From Treponema ruminis (GTDB taxonomy: Bacteria > Spirochaetota > Spirochaetia > Treponematales > Treponemataceae), in contig CP031518.1 in NCBI GenBank assembly GCA_017161305.1, positions 1,550,001 through 1,614,000 of the forward strand: DNA of 64,000 bases, given 5' to 3'. Positions 21,001 through 29,100 of the stretch are shown here, in pieces (positions within the stretch are counted from its first letter, which is position 1; the number at the start of each line of letters is the position of its first letter). A program made the translations under genes and the position numbers. The notes beneath the pieces are model-generated. The model was not told the DNA's origin. It saw only the letters and a list, made by a program, of their open reading frames with translations, and did no database searches.

Positions 21001-24000
21001 GTTAGATTCTTTTGCGGCAATTGCAACGGCACCAGAAGTCTTATCAGAAGCATCACTTACAAAATACAATCCGTAGAAGTTTGTGTCAGATGCATTTACA
21101 GTGAGGTAAATCGGCTCGCTCTCAGTACCTTGCGGTCGTTTATAGAAGTAAACTTCGCCATCGCTTGCAAGGATTCTTGCTCCAGAAGTTTTTGGCCATA
21201 CATAATCAGCATCATTTCCGTTTTCACCGATTGTACCCATTACGACAGCAGCATTAGCATTATTGCCCCAAGCAGGAGCTGTTGTATCAAGGGTAATCTT
21301 GTCGTTTACGGCTTTTTCTGAGTCAGACCAGCCTGTAAGGTCAACTGGGTAAATGCTGACCTGGTTTTCGCCCTCTTCGCCAGTCAGTTCGACGTTTGTA
21401 ACTATGAATTCGCAGACTTTTTCACATGCATAAGAATATGGAAGAGTTGCTGTCAAATTATCACTGCTTCTTTCAACGCCTGTGATTTCTTCGTAGCCAT
21501 CGCCGTTTGTAGCTGCATCAGCATGGGTCAGGGCAGCTGTGTCAGCCGCATCAAGATCCTTGTAATAGAATTTAGAAGAAGAAGTGAATCTTGCTCCGCC
21601 GCTGATGACAAGGTGCTTGACGCCGCTTCGCTTAGCCTTTCCTCCAGCTGGGGCAGCCGTCTTAACTGCAACATTTACGAGTTTTTCATTTGTAAAGCCT
21701 TCGAGTGCGACTGTATTGGCATCTGCATCAGCTGTGCCGTTGATTGCCTCAGAACCGCCACGGTCAACAATCTTGACTCCGCCTTCAAGCAGGAGTGGAG
21801 CCGTAAAGTCAACAAATACGCTTGGAACAGTTTCGGTGCTATCTGCTTTATATGCGATGTCCGAAGATTTTGAATCATCGTCAGTATTAAGGGCAAAGTC
21901 TGTAAGTTTTACAGAAATCTTGTTTTCGCCCTCGGCTGTGAGGGTTGCGTTTGTGATTGTAACAGTGAAGTCGCCGTTTTCGCTGCGGAATGTCGGCTTA
22001 GAATTTGTAATCAGGGTGATTGTTGCAAAATCAGAGCTGACTTTGTAATCGCTTCCCTTTACGAGTTTTGTCGTGCCGCATGTGATTTCTGAGGCAGCTG
22101 TGAGGCGGAGGTTTTCACCCAGCTCAACAGTTTTTACGCCGGAACCGCTCTCGGCAATTGTAAGCTCAAGTTCAAGTTTTGCCGGAACTTTGCCAGCTTC
22201 CTCGAAGTCTTCTTTTGAAATCCAGTATGAATCAACAGTTTCTCCCGGCTGAGTGCGGGCAATGAGCCTGTTGATGAAGATTCTCTGAATCTTTGGAGAA
22301 GTTGAATCAGATTCAAGGTCAATTGTACCGTCTGCAGCACAGCCGTTGAGGGCCGCGTCTGCAAGATGGAGGTTGATTTTGTATGATTTATTGTCCTCGA
22401 ATGTGTCTGCGACTTTGATATTCTGCAATACGAAGAGGCCGCTGGTGTATTTCTGAGGCTCTGTAAATGTGATGTAGTTGTCTTTGACAGTGTAATCAGC
22501 TTCTGCCTTGAGAAGTTTGGCATTTTCAATGAGGGTGGCTGTATCGGCCGGCTTAGTTTCTCCGCCCTCGCCTGCACTTTCTGCCAGTGCATCAATGTCT
22601 GCATTTGAAATGTATTTGATAGCAAAGTCAGCTGAGTCAAACGGTGTGGCACTTGAAGAACTGTCGTTGAGCTTTGGATCAATTCTGAGGACTTTTACGC
22701 CCGTCATGACTTCCGTGAATGGCAGGCAGAGATCCATGTTGCTTACGACAGCTGCCTTTGATACGCCGTAGACGCCTTCCTTAAGGTGCCATGTTACCTC
22801 TCCGACTACAGGAGCGGCACGGTCAAGAGTAATCATTGGTGTTGAAACTTCTTTTGAGACCCAGCCTGTGAAGTCTGTTGCTGTAATTGAAATCAGCTGC
22901 AGGCCGTCGTCTGAGCCCTGGAGTTCAACATTTGTGAATTTGAATGTGTTGGCAGCAGTAAATACATAGTTGACGAATGTAACGATACTGCCGTCAAGAG
23001 TATATTCTGTTTGAGCAAGGAGTTTTCCATCAACATAAACAGCAGTTTCCCCTGTGAAGAGGCCGTTTGAAAGAGAGAGAGACCTTACGCCGCTGCCATT
23101 TGTTTCCGGGCTGAGCTTGAGCGAGAGGTCGACGTTTTTTGTGTCGGTGTATACAGAGACAAGGCGGGCTTCGGCAAATGTTTTTTCGTCGGTTGCGGAA
23201 TCTGCCTTTCCGTCGGCAAGAGCCGGAGATTTTTCTGCAATGGCAGGAATCTGGCTGTCGCTGAATACCTGATAGATTGGAGATGTTGAAGTGTCGTCAA
23301 TGTAAAGGTCGAAGTTACCGGCATTTTCGTTAGAGCCAGTGTTGTCGACGAAGTCCTGGAGAGATACAGAAACTTTGTTTCCTTCTTCGCTGTTCGGCTT
23401 GTCGAGGCGGATATTTGTGAGCTCGAATCCGATAGAGCCGGTCTGTTTGTAAAGGTCAGGCTGCTCGTAATCGAAGAGAGTGACTGTGTTGGTCTTGGCA
23501 TCGATTGTACAGCGGTCTGAAGATACGGCTCTGCCTTCGATGATGAAGCTTGTGTCTTCTGTGATATGGGCATTTTCTCCCAGAGTGATGACTTTGACGC
23601 CGGAACCGTTTTCTGTTGCCGTAACTGCGACAGTAACGTATTTTGCATCTTTGTTTTCGTCGTAGGCGCTTCCTGGAAGCCAGTACGTTGTTTCGTTTTC
23701 GTCATAAACCAGACGCGGAACGACGTTCTTGATGACAACGCGGTCGACAACTGGTGGCATGGTATCGTGAGCCAGCATGACTGTCTTTTCGCCAGCCTTG
23801 TTGAGTGCTGAATCGTAGAGGGTGATTGTAACTGTGTACATACCGTCTGCTTCGCCCAGCGTGAGGTTCTTAATATAGAAGATACCTGTGTTGTAGCTTG
23901 ACTGGAGGACGTGGAGAGATTCGATTCCATTCGGGAAGATAGAAGCTCCGACATTACCCTTGCTGTTGAGAACGTCCTGCAGGCTGCTTGTGTCTGCTTC

Positions 24001-26058
24001 GATTGCAACGGCTGCTGCCTTCTCAGGGCTTTCTTCGACAGAGTAAAGGATTGAAGCATGTTCGAATGCATTTTCAACCTGTTTGCCGTCAGATGCCTTG
24101 ATTGTGAGGCCGAAGACTTTAACACCACAGAGTTCTTCTGTAAACGGAACTTTGATGAGCATTGATTCTGGAACGACAACATCCTTGGTAGAGTTGAGTC
24201 CCTGAGCTCCGCTTGCGTCAACACAGTATACTTTTCCGGTTTCTGGAGCTGAGTTATCGCAGAGTACGGAAGAAATCTGCATTGCCTTAGAAATGTTGCC
24301 CAAATCGTCCATGAGTCGGATTGTGACAGAAACAGGTCCGTCACTGTCAACTGCGGCAGCACCGATTTTATATCTTTCTGAAACTGGAACCCAGGCCTTG
24401 TCGTCTGCTGCAACCTGCCAGTCTGTTGATGTGCCAAGGTGGCATACCCACTTAAGGTTTTCATGAGCCGCAGCGAGTTTCTGGTGACCGAAGTCGCGGA
24501 TTGGGTCAGAAGTTTCGTCGTAAATTTCAACTGAATCGATTGTCTGTTTGTTGTACCAGCCGAACGGAGCCACGATAGAAGAAGACTTAATCTTTTCAAG
24601 CTCGTTTTCGATGGCAGGAGCCCTGTTGTCCTTTATTACGAAGACTGAGCGAGGACCATTACCCATGCCATCAGCATCATCAATAGACGGATCGTAGCCT
24701 GTAAGACCGTCGTTACCAGTAGAGTCAACGGCGTAAACCTCAATCTGGATGAGGCCGTCTGGCAGAGAACTGAGGTCGTAAGTGTAGAGACAGCCTGCAG
24801 ATTTACCGCCTGTGATTGTCCTGAATGCACCGTTTATTTCACTCAAATTCTGGCCGGCAGCATAAGTGTCGATTACATTTGGTATGAAGTTGCCCTCAGC
24901 GTTGCCGTCGATTGCATTTCCTTCGAGGTCAGTAATGCTCTTAGCCCGGAATCCCAACATGAGAACGTCAGATTCCATACGTTCACCGTTGGCCTGAGCA
25001 ATATCCTGAGCGTAAACGTAGAGGTTAACCTTGTTCTTAACTCGGTGAGTAAGAAGCTCGCCAGTATAAAGGCTGTTAGAAAGGTCAGCTGTAGCAGTAT
25101 CAGCAAGTCTTGTTGGCGTACTTGCGAATTTAGAACAGTCGCTGCCAATGCCAGCAGTCATTTCAGTGATTAGAGGTGGCAAAGTATCGACATAAGTACC
25201 GATATTCCATTCAAGTGTTTTTGAGTCAGCCATTGTGTAGCCGGTAGAGTCGGCAACGTCATCCGTAAAATACAAGCGGACGACAACGGCAGGGTTGAAC
25301 ATTTCGGCTGTATCTCTGAATGAGAAGGTAACGAGGTTGCCCTTCTCGTTGATTTCCATTTTAAATTTTTCGGAGATATCTGTTTCGTTGAGGGAGAAGT
25401 CAGCGGCTCGGGTAGCCTGAGAAATAATGAAGTTGCCCTCAAATGACTCGATATCCATTGGTTTTGAGAACTGTACTCGGAGTTTGGTATTTCGGACAGG
25501 AATCTGGCTTGTTCCAGGGAAGGTACCGGCGATTGTTGGTCGGACTGCAATGACAGGCATAATCCAGATGTCATCGCGGGTCTGAAGGACAGTGACGTTT
25601 GTTGTCTCAGCGCGCGGATTTTCAAATTTGACTACGCTTGCATCAAGCTCCAGGCTTCCGAAATTTGCGTAATAATCATCGTCATTGGCGTAAACCATAG
25701 ACATGTGCTGCTTGGCAACATCAAAATCTTTTGTAGAAAAGGCTGCCCAGCGGTAGAAAGCGTAATCCGAGTTGGTTACGGCAGTTACAGAAAAGGCTAC
25801 GTTGTTTTTAACCTGATAAGAAGCGGCATCAACAGGAGTTGTCTTACCGAATTTGATTGAGGCGTAACGAAGGTAGACGTTCATTTTGTCGGCATTTGCA
25901 ACCGAAACTTCGCCCTCGATTTTGTCGAAAAAGCCGTCGTCTTCAAGGAAAGAACAAGAAAAAGAAATTCCTGCAGCAAGAGCAATGAAAGCAGAAGCGC
26001 AGACAGTAACGATGAAGCGGGCAGACTTAGCCCTAAACAAATTTTTCAAACACGACAT
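12058..26058 (-). CDS. Giant Ig-like repeat lipoprotein (4,666 residues)
   Basis: By far the largest gene here. Residues 1-35 form a signal with a relaxed spirochaetal lipobox (ISFSC, Cys35). A Big_5/SbsA-like domain follows at ~160-260 (LRVQFSKPMDIESFEGNF). Then come dozens of Ig-like units recognisable by junctions such as DTTAP, DNTAP or DRAAPVV and by AVDKAGNVS-type strand ends. From about residue 3,100 to 4,200 there are three super-repeats of ~500 residues, the last one partial. The C-terminal ~150 residues hold a Lys/Ala-rich helix (after MTHEELEALKEAKAE), a Ser/Lys-rich linker, one membrane segment (YVFGFLAVLGVISGIFA) and a Lys/Arg tail. It is thus an exported fibre- or scaffold-like surface protein with possible anchors at both ends. 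GAGGA precedes the ATG. The ligand is unknown. Confidence 0.88.
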   Translation of the reverse strand: MSCLKNLFRAKSARFIVTVCASAFIALAAGISFSCSFLEDDGFFDKIEGEVSVANADKMNVYLRYASIKFGKTTPVDAASYQVKNNVAFSVTAVTNSDYAFYRWAAFSTKDFDVAKQHMSMVYANDDDYYANFGSLELDASVVKFENPRAETTNVTVLQTRDDIWIMPVIAVRPTIAGTFPGTSQIPVRNTKLRVQFSKPMDIESFEGNFIISQATRAADFSLNETDISEKFKMEINEKGNLVTFSFRDTAEMFNPAVVVRLYFTDDVADSTGYTMADSKTLEWNIGTYVDTLPPLITEMTAGIGSDCSKFASTPTRLADTATADLSNSLYTGELLTHRVKNKVNLYVYAQDIAQANGERMESDVLMLGFRAKSITDLEGNAIDGNAEGNFIPNVIDTYAAGQNLSEINGAFRTITGGKSAGCLYTYDLSSLPDGLIQIEVYAVDSTGNDGLTGYDPSIDDADGMGNGPRSVFVIKDNRAPAIENELEKIKSSSIVAPFGWYNKQTIDSVEIYDETSDPIRDFGHQKLAAAHENLKWVCHLGTSTDWQVAADDKAWVPVSERYKIGAAAVDSDGPVSVTIRLMDDLGNISKAMQISSVLCDNSAPETGKVYCVDASGAQGLNSTKDVVVPESMLIKVPFTEELCGVKVFGLTIKASDGKQVENAFEHASILYSVEESPEKAAAVAIEADTSSLQDVLNSKGNVGASIFPNGIESLHVLQSSYNTGIFYIKNLTLGEADGMYTVTITLYDSALNKAGEKTVMLAHDTMPPVVDRVVIKNVVPRLVYDENETTYWLPGSAYDENKDAKYVTVAVTATENGSGVKVITLGENAHITEDTSFIIEGRAVSSDRCTIDAKTNTVTLFDYEQPDLYKQTGSIGFELTNIRLDKPNSEEGNKVSVSLQDFVDNTGSNENAGNFDLYIDDTSTSPIYQVFSDSQIPAIAEKSPALADGKADSATDEKTFAEARLVSVYTDTKNVDLSLKLSPETNGSGVRSLSLSNGLFTGETAVYVDGKLLAQTEYTLDGSIVTFVNYVFTAANTFKFTNVELQGSDDGLQLISITATDFTGWVSKEVSTPMITLDRAAPVVGEVTWHLKEGVYGVSKAAVVSNMDLCLPFTEVMTGVKVLRIDPKLNDSSSSATPFDSADFAIKYISNADIDALAESAGEGGETKPADTATLIENAKLLKAEADYTVKDNYITFTEPQKYTSGLFVLQNIKVADTFEDNKSYKINLHLADAALNGCAADGTIDLESDSTSPKIQRIFINRLIARTQPGETVDSYWISKEDFEEAGKVPAKLELELTIAESGSGVKTVELGENLRLTAASEITCGTTKLVKGSDYKVSSDFATITLITNSKPTFRSENGDFTVTITNATLTAEGENKISVKLTDFALNTDDDSKSSDIAYKADSTETVPSVFVDFTAPLLLEGGVKIVDRGGSEAINGTADADANTVALEGFTNEKLVNVAVKTAAPAGGKAKRSGVKHLVISGGARFTSSSKFYYKDLDAADTAALTHADAATNGDGYEEITGVERSSDNLTATLPYSYACEKVCEFIVTNVELTGEEGENQVSIYPVDLTGWSDSEKAVNDKITLDTTAPAWGNNANAAVVMGTIGENGNDADYVWPKTSGARILASDGEVYFYKRPQGTESEPIYLTVNASDTNFYGLYFVSDASDKTSGAVAIAAKESNKAILTKITDVKFDASSNHEYTIVLKDRAGNISTETKSVHVVKDGEAEIVNDDDESSSLQNNMEYKESRENYHIFKTSVPKTLTREESEGVDGVSGVSGYAVYYNDGNGGKDGVNPVTIEVNLANHKEKNFTINSGVAYYAINGSAQAPAAVLEGEYAAPTTALQNWNKWIPFTSGTTKLTLYPKNDGKNPLNMRLWFKDNVGNVKSVEIKQKTEAGLQAEPDIWICDNTIPQNANGTDDGFVPENNQLSANGLDFDYMMPDHMWKVGSSASSAVLKVMYAAGLESEKEKGKTDNRIFFSDNAKASFVINNEPSETVAIESGNADSDNWAVRLFLYPSNSATTPSREVVMSWIKEDANKNKYFYGIPSGSTITLSNIEYPKECSETTPYIYVVAEDRVGNINISKLNVKVNAAEYGSTAAAKDYWYGKFVYSADEEAPQIWLGGTGVHGDGTKVDVNADSYSSAEEIAKLVPYNDGRRSSVDSTTGITWVSSNKYKNSAKTDTGINTKHDYPNYSSDTYNKYRMFFYIDVDSFAPYAYYYSHLPEIEETSSISGIISNIYSPNDKWTIIDGNSVEHEGKVPVSIGNLDAMAKENSAKEIYLHVADKLGRVKTVRLGNTKYQVDNTAPTVNFGSETTGLHINDNQNLYRIDAKSTNSLAITFSQDASDKIRNGETVYVYIPHSYITESGSGLYGYSWDEYLAEDSLASCEDGNGYYLEFTNNDSNAKKSISITSNKFYVFDKVGNKTPITITSSVDDNPPELTMKFGAQYIEALTEKYPALATALEGKDFTDGKIYDASAKKLLECNVEPDSENAAIATDSFSGTFKTSGNSEKIGYTKENPYTIYSNAKNSGTAYGYIQGTFVVRDKNGTDTTGYSGLLTEISVNRYVITSNGTEKIIGTEAQKYPFAVPAKASDSTYTVKMPIYLDGDGDSPYQTASTGYKGKLYEITVKDSGGNATTIYLAVMRDRTGPKFKCGDGYVGQDSYHRAVVQGGVGYYGGKVFYQSSGTNQAYVKLPKTAAYSDGSDSQGAAYDEDCGVLEKNSSGKYKDILKGVNSSSSYETLPGSPDEDGYVNYKLGGNGSSGYSFCLYAIDILGNKATYNLSVENNEIPVSDKVYCIDNTKPTVSAFEMTTSSYGKFSSDTIHFNYNANYDKYNGYKKDGGFQGFTIKVTTSDANKTSVTSVAKYCFISTDSGITSVPTDWTEYTKKETNSSTPNTFTFTIVPKDYFNLAVPDSDPRYIYFYTVDYAGNLSSAKKLTIKINDERPSISKDDTSVSNYVPSEDGSVYYFNKNTTVSTKLTAIGTSDPIRWYGVYDNWDNARFGYSIAATEVDRGDSSTYTGGTITFSFAAYGKTSDGKLHAENSGAKSQFTGSGSLFIETWSVGNVPAKEYYLPSGTEATWTYDGTAAAPSTVSIPNTESLAYTSTKASDANKVWYSKAVDDREDKTFYVNVNFPEDVAGIKGYKIKIGTDSWSTTKTFSETPASSYSATARKIPINVTSITTASDITTNGKKVYIKAVDGLGNESEPYEFTVIKITNAPKVTGIKIGTGEVTADGTIKVESAQRIYVNGETTAITIIPELEYDDITDIVGFALSATGGYSPKGTGGTYTIELSDLPSDKDGCKPYTIYAKNGIGLYSASAYTLKIFRDVTGPEVKSLTLSIDSSKSANLLAESGSNNLYYNDKNAIINSVGENDVLIEEYENTKTMGSGLPDNKVFAITTSNTEVPTTWFAAGSLLLGKHDALSSAIYIAAKDYLGNISRTPLSSVKITVGENSEVTINKFICDETRPEPPTSVAISPNDSFKDGWYSVGSTSTEKNIDLYYNNKVSNTNITVTPSLAAADSSLLGYRVGTDGTVNEELTIQLSPGDAKIYAVDKAGNVSESAYVIQMIQDNTVAAPTLPDNAAENPVINDASKDVAFWDSTNSIVYFKNDTSLTEIKLNVNFTAEDATASGLRGYQINSSTITTTSIQPISATNPTLVTIPIPSSLTDGSFSATIHTVDYVGNINSDSEALTVKFKKLTNAKDVTGIGETIETTGEGGSFKRGTDVDGAAVIYVNGSVESVTVTPTFTTTDVTGIKGFAPASNGTVSTSNETFTLDVDKTKESKTYEIYAVNKVGLYSAAAYKVTIIRDTTGPVVSEITLVKASNGTANLVTETESEVSVNNLYFNKAGLKIKAVTAEDSKISGDTELPGAGLGPDPEVKYSLVANGVLTDENRTFINTYQYVPDHVSLTFELPLGQDPSSVTKNASEIYIAAIDKVGNIKLTPLSDVDITVGDATEAKKISKFVFDKDAPAVPSSIVLNDTTKEGNGVHLGAATADAQGKYSSTIYYNTDLLGVNTVSLTPSQTTADDDLDGFCIEYNQNKQYSAIDSTVELDFTKSTENPKAARIYAVDKAGNVSSRYKVWLTEDKVAAKTVKQVTGDQSYEGSVISVSTVGGNLVYYKSGLKLKVTLEANRSPITAYTTFVRGSDTDLGDPSIWKEISVDTSEGQKDVFVSLPDIKSLKSECSLCVKDAVGNKTEYINTDVNANPKPNALGDPANLTGRGLRDTWWHVYEKPTALSIKSKAETKKLTLTDFISSFPIKSLEITEFRPSSSGIKVDGELICPNLADPDKPLKITPASSSILDNSCKVVFTKGYIMEKLEINFDKDGLYFLDGSKVKITSVFDDDVVECDLTPSPKPEYVLDGTKLTISGLWSAYMIDYFSFLNNGISFNEGESKEMSSVKAYLGDKESAIISSSTGAIENDNKYIINFGDKKTCADKLVIEFESVPNLASDVKIELAHSKTDGMDFSLKMGTPADPATSIFTRFIDNVSSGITSIFSGRSMTHEELEALKEAKAEKAAARAAEKAAKKAAKKAARDAKKNAEIASASPKQGESWTGLSGEFESASSELDSALAKMKDSSGPEAKASDEVSSKNGIIKVKSGKKNAVSNSKELITDSTVRKTENHGNRMIYVFGFLAVLGVISGIFAKKVRKNSKKS

Positions 26059-26109
26059 TTTTTAAATCCTCAGTCCGAACAGAATACCCCTATGGTAATT
26101 CTTCATTAT

Positions 26110-26138
26110 ATTTTAACAACAATAATATCGATTTTCAA
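26110..26138 (-). promoter_or_regulatory. Promoter of the giant lipoprotein gene
   Basis: Minus-strand TTGAAA (26138-26133), 17-base spacer, TAAAAT (26115-26110). The start codon is about 50 bases further and has a GAGGA ribosome-binding site. The promoter lies in the gap after the upstream 1,368-residue gene, so the giant gene need not depend on it. Confidence 0.68.
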
Positions 26139-26174
26139 TATTTTCGGAAAATTTTTTCCTATGTATTTTCTTAT

Positions 26175-29100
26175 TTACAAATTATTTAGCAGGGATTTGA
26201 GGAAATTATATTCCTTTTCGCTGTAATCCCCTGCCCTTACCTCAAATTCTGAATAGCCGACGCGGACAATGACAGCCGGATACTCAGGGTGAGCCAGCCA
26301 GAAGAGGTAGGCATCCCGGAAATTATTAAAGCGGCCGAGTGGAACGTAGAAGCGTTTTTTCTTCAAGTCATCCTCGTAAACGGCCTGAATCAGTGAAATG
26401 TTTCGGCTTTCTCTTGGAGCTTCATAAGGATACTTGCCTTTTTTAGCCTTACCCTGTCTGAATGAGATGTAATCCCTGAGAGACTTCTTCTTTGTGATTT
26501 TAGCAGAAGATTTCTTTGACTTTTTAGGCTTATTCTCTGCCTTATTTACAGCTACACGCTGCCATGTATGGCCGTCAGAGAAGCGGATAGCCATGTCCTT
26601 TTTGCCGGAAGTTCGTGAAAGAGCCCTCTCAGCCCGCTCGGCACGCTCTGTGACAGAGCCGCTTTCGCTTTCGGTGTCAGCGTTTTCAGCGACAGGAGTG
26701 TCGCTCTCAGCTGGAGAGTCGTCATAAACAGAGCTGTCGCTATAAACAGGAGTGTCGGCGGTCTCGGTGAGAGAATAATCGGCTGATGGCGAGTTTTCTT
26801 CTATATAAATATATTCTTCGGCTGAGTTTTGAGATTCTGGGATACTCTCGCTCTCAGAAAGTCTTTCGTTTTCTGGATAAGATTTGCTTGCAGTACGAGA
26901 TTCACTCGCTGTACGAGCCTGGGCCTTCTTTTCTTCCTGAGCCTTTTTCTCTGCCTTTTTGGCAAGTTTTTCTTCTTCTTTCTTAGCGGCCGCCTCTTTT
27001 CGTGCCTCAACTCGTTTTGCCGTTCCTTCCGGGTCAACGATTTCCGTGATTGAGTCAACAATCGGCGTTACGAATTCAACGACTGCCTCGGTAGTTTTTT
27101 CAACCTGCTCAGCAACCGCCTCTTTCGTCTTTGTAACCTGCTCTGCAACGGCTTCAGTTGTCTTTGAAACACTCTCAACCACAGCTTCTGTCGTCTTTGA
27201 AACGCTCTCGACTACAGCCTCAGTCGTCTTTGAAACGCTCTCGACCACGGCTTCAGTAGTTTTTGAAACAGCCTCGGCAACCTGCTCGGCTTTCTTAGAA
27301 ACAGTCTCAACGACAACAGACGTAGTCTCCGCGATTGATTCACTTACGGTCTGACTCTCATGAGGCTCAGCGCGGGCAATCTGATTTGAAGAATCAGTCC
27401 CTTCAGAAATATCTGCAACAGGCGCACTTACGCCCTCAATCTGATATGGCGACTCGGCGACTTCTTCGCTTTCGTCTGCCTCAACAAACTGCTCGTTCTG
27501 CTCGCCAAGATTTTCTTGAGAAATGGCGGTATTTTCGGCAAGGGTCGTGTTTTCGTCAGAGTTTACAATCTGTCCGTTTTCTTTTGATTCTTTCGTTTCT
27601 TTTGAGCCGCCCAAAGCCCGGATTGCAGCAGTAATACCAGAAATTCCTCCGCCAACAATGCCCTTTCCTGCTCCAGCCGCCCCACCGGCTGCCCCTCCAG
27701 CGACAGCGGCACCGCCTGTAGCAGCCCCGCCAGTCGTAGAAGCAACGGCAGAAAGAGCACCATCAGCAGGACTTCCGGTCTTTGCGGAAGTTTTTCCTGT
27801 CTTTGAGGCTGTCTTTTTAGCCTGAGTCTTCGAAGTCTTTCCAGTCTTTCCGGCTGTCTTTTCAGCAGGCTTTTGGCCCTCAGCCTGAGCAACTGTAGCA
27901 GGAGCCGGGCTTTCGCCAGATGTTTCAAGAGCGGTTTTCTGCTCGGCAACTGCATCATACATGCTGCCAGTGAAAGCATCTTCGTCGCTCTCATCGTATT
28001 TTTTAACGATTGTCTTTTCGATTTCAGGAATTTTGTATTCCATGTGAGTTGACTGGATGTAAGGGTTTGAAAGTCCGATTTTCGGTTCCTCGTACATGCT
28101 CTTGTCGAGGATTTCATACTGACCGTTCATGAATGAATTGCTTCCAACCCAGATTGTTTTTTCAAGTCGCTCAGAAAGTGAGAAAGCCCTTCCCCGGACT
28201 GTCTCAAATGAACCGAGATAGGCATAATCCATGGCCAGTTCCATGTCGTTTTCGCGGACCATTTCGTAAGCATCGTCACAAGTCTCGTAGTCACCGACCT
28301 CATAAGCACAGCGGGCAAGTCCAAGATATGCGAGGATATTTTTCGGGTCATTATTGATTACCTGTCGGTACATGTAGGCCGCATTTTCGTACTGTTCCTT
28401 GGCATAATACATACTCGCCGTGTTGAGAAGGGCGTTTTTATTGTTTGATTTTCGTGCAATTCGGAACTGCTTTTCCGCCTCGTCAAACAGACCGTAACGG
28501 ACATAAAGAATACCAAAGTCGTTGCGGACTCCAGGGTCTTCTTTTTTGGCCAGCATGTTCTTAAATGAACGGATCTGCGGGTCAATTTCGCGGGTAATCC
28601 AGTGGTCGACGCTGTTAGAGAATCTTGAAAGAAGCTGTTTTTTCTCCGGGAGCAAGAATTTTGCCTGGGCGCCAGAGACACCTACCGGCTTGTAAAGTTC
28701 CCATGAGTCACGCATTTTGTAGAGCATGGCTTCGTTTGTCCGGGCAGCGACATGCCATTCTCGTGCACCTACCCTCCAGGCTTTTGTGTAGCCCTCGTCA
28801 GAAAGGGTGATTTCAAGAGGAACCCAGACTTCGCCGTCAGAAAGAATGTATTCATCGAGTGAGTTGAAGTATCTCCATGCATCTTTTTGCTTTACGCCAG
28901 AGTCAAAGGCGATGAAAATGTGTCCCGGAATCGTAATAAATGCCGTGTGAACGCCGACTGACTCGAAGAGGGAGCAAGTGAGGATTGAAAGGTCGTCACA
29001 GTCACCGCCACGGTACATCAAAGTCTGATAAGGGAACTGCAAGAAGTCGATGGATGTAGAACCAACGTTGTCGGAATATGAAGAGTTAGGGTCGATTACA

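Noticed and set aside
23085..24599. 504-codon open frame on the minus strand within the giant gene
   Set aside because: It lies in another frame of the same strand; its product is a Ser/Gln/Arg-rich low-complexity chain typical of an out-of-frame reading, while the giant frame shows repeating Ig-like units.
26147..26160. Palindrome GGAAAA/TTTTCC after the 1,368-residue gene as a terminator
   Set aside because: It is short and AT-rich, and lacks a clear following T-run on the minus strand.
27082..27312. CRISPR-like array
   Set aside because: The 33-bp units are contiguous with no spacers and stay in the reading frame of a longer protein.
26959..27354. Open frame on the plus strand with repeated TASVVFETLST
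   Set aside because: It is the mirror of the 33-bp repeats of the minus-strand protein; repeats of length divisible by three give open frames on both strands.
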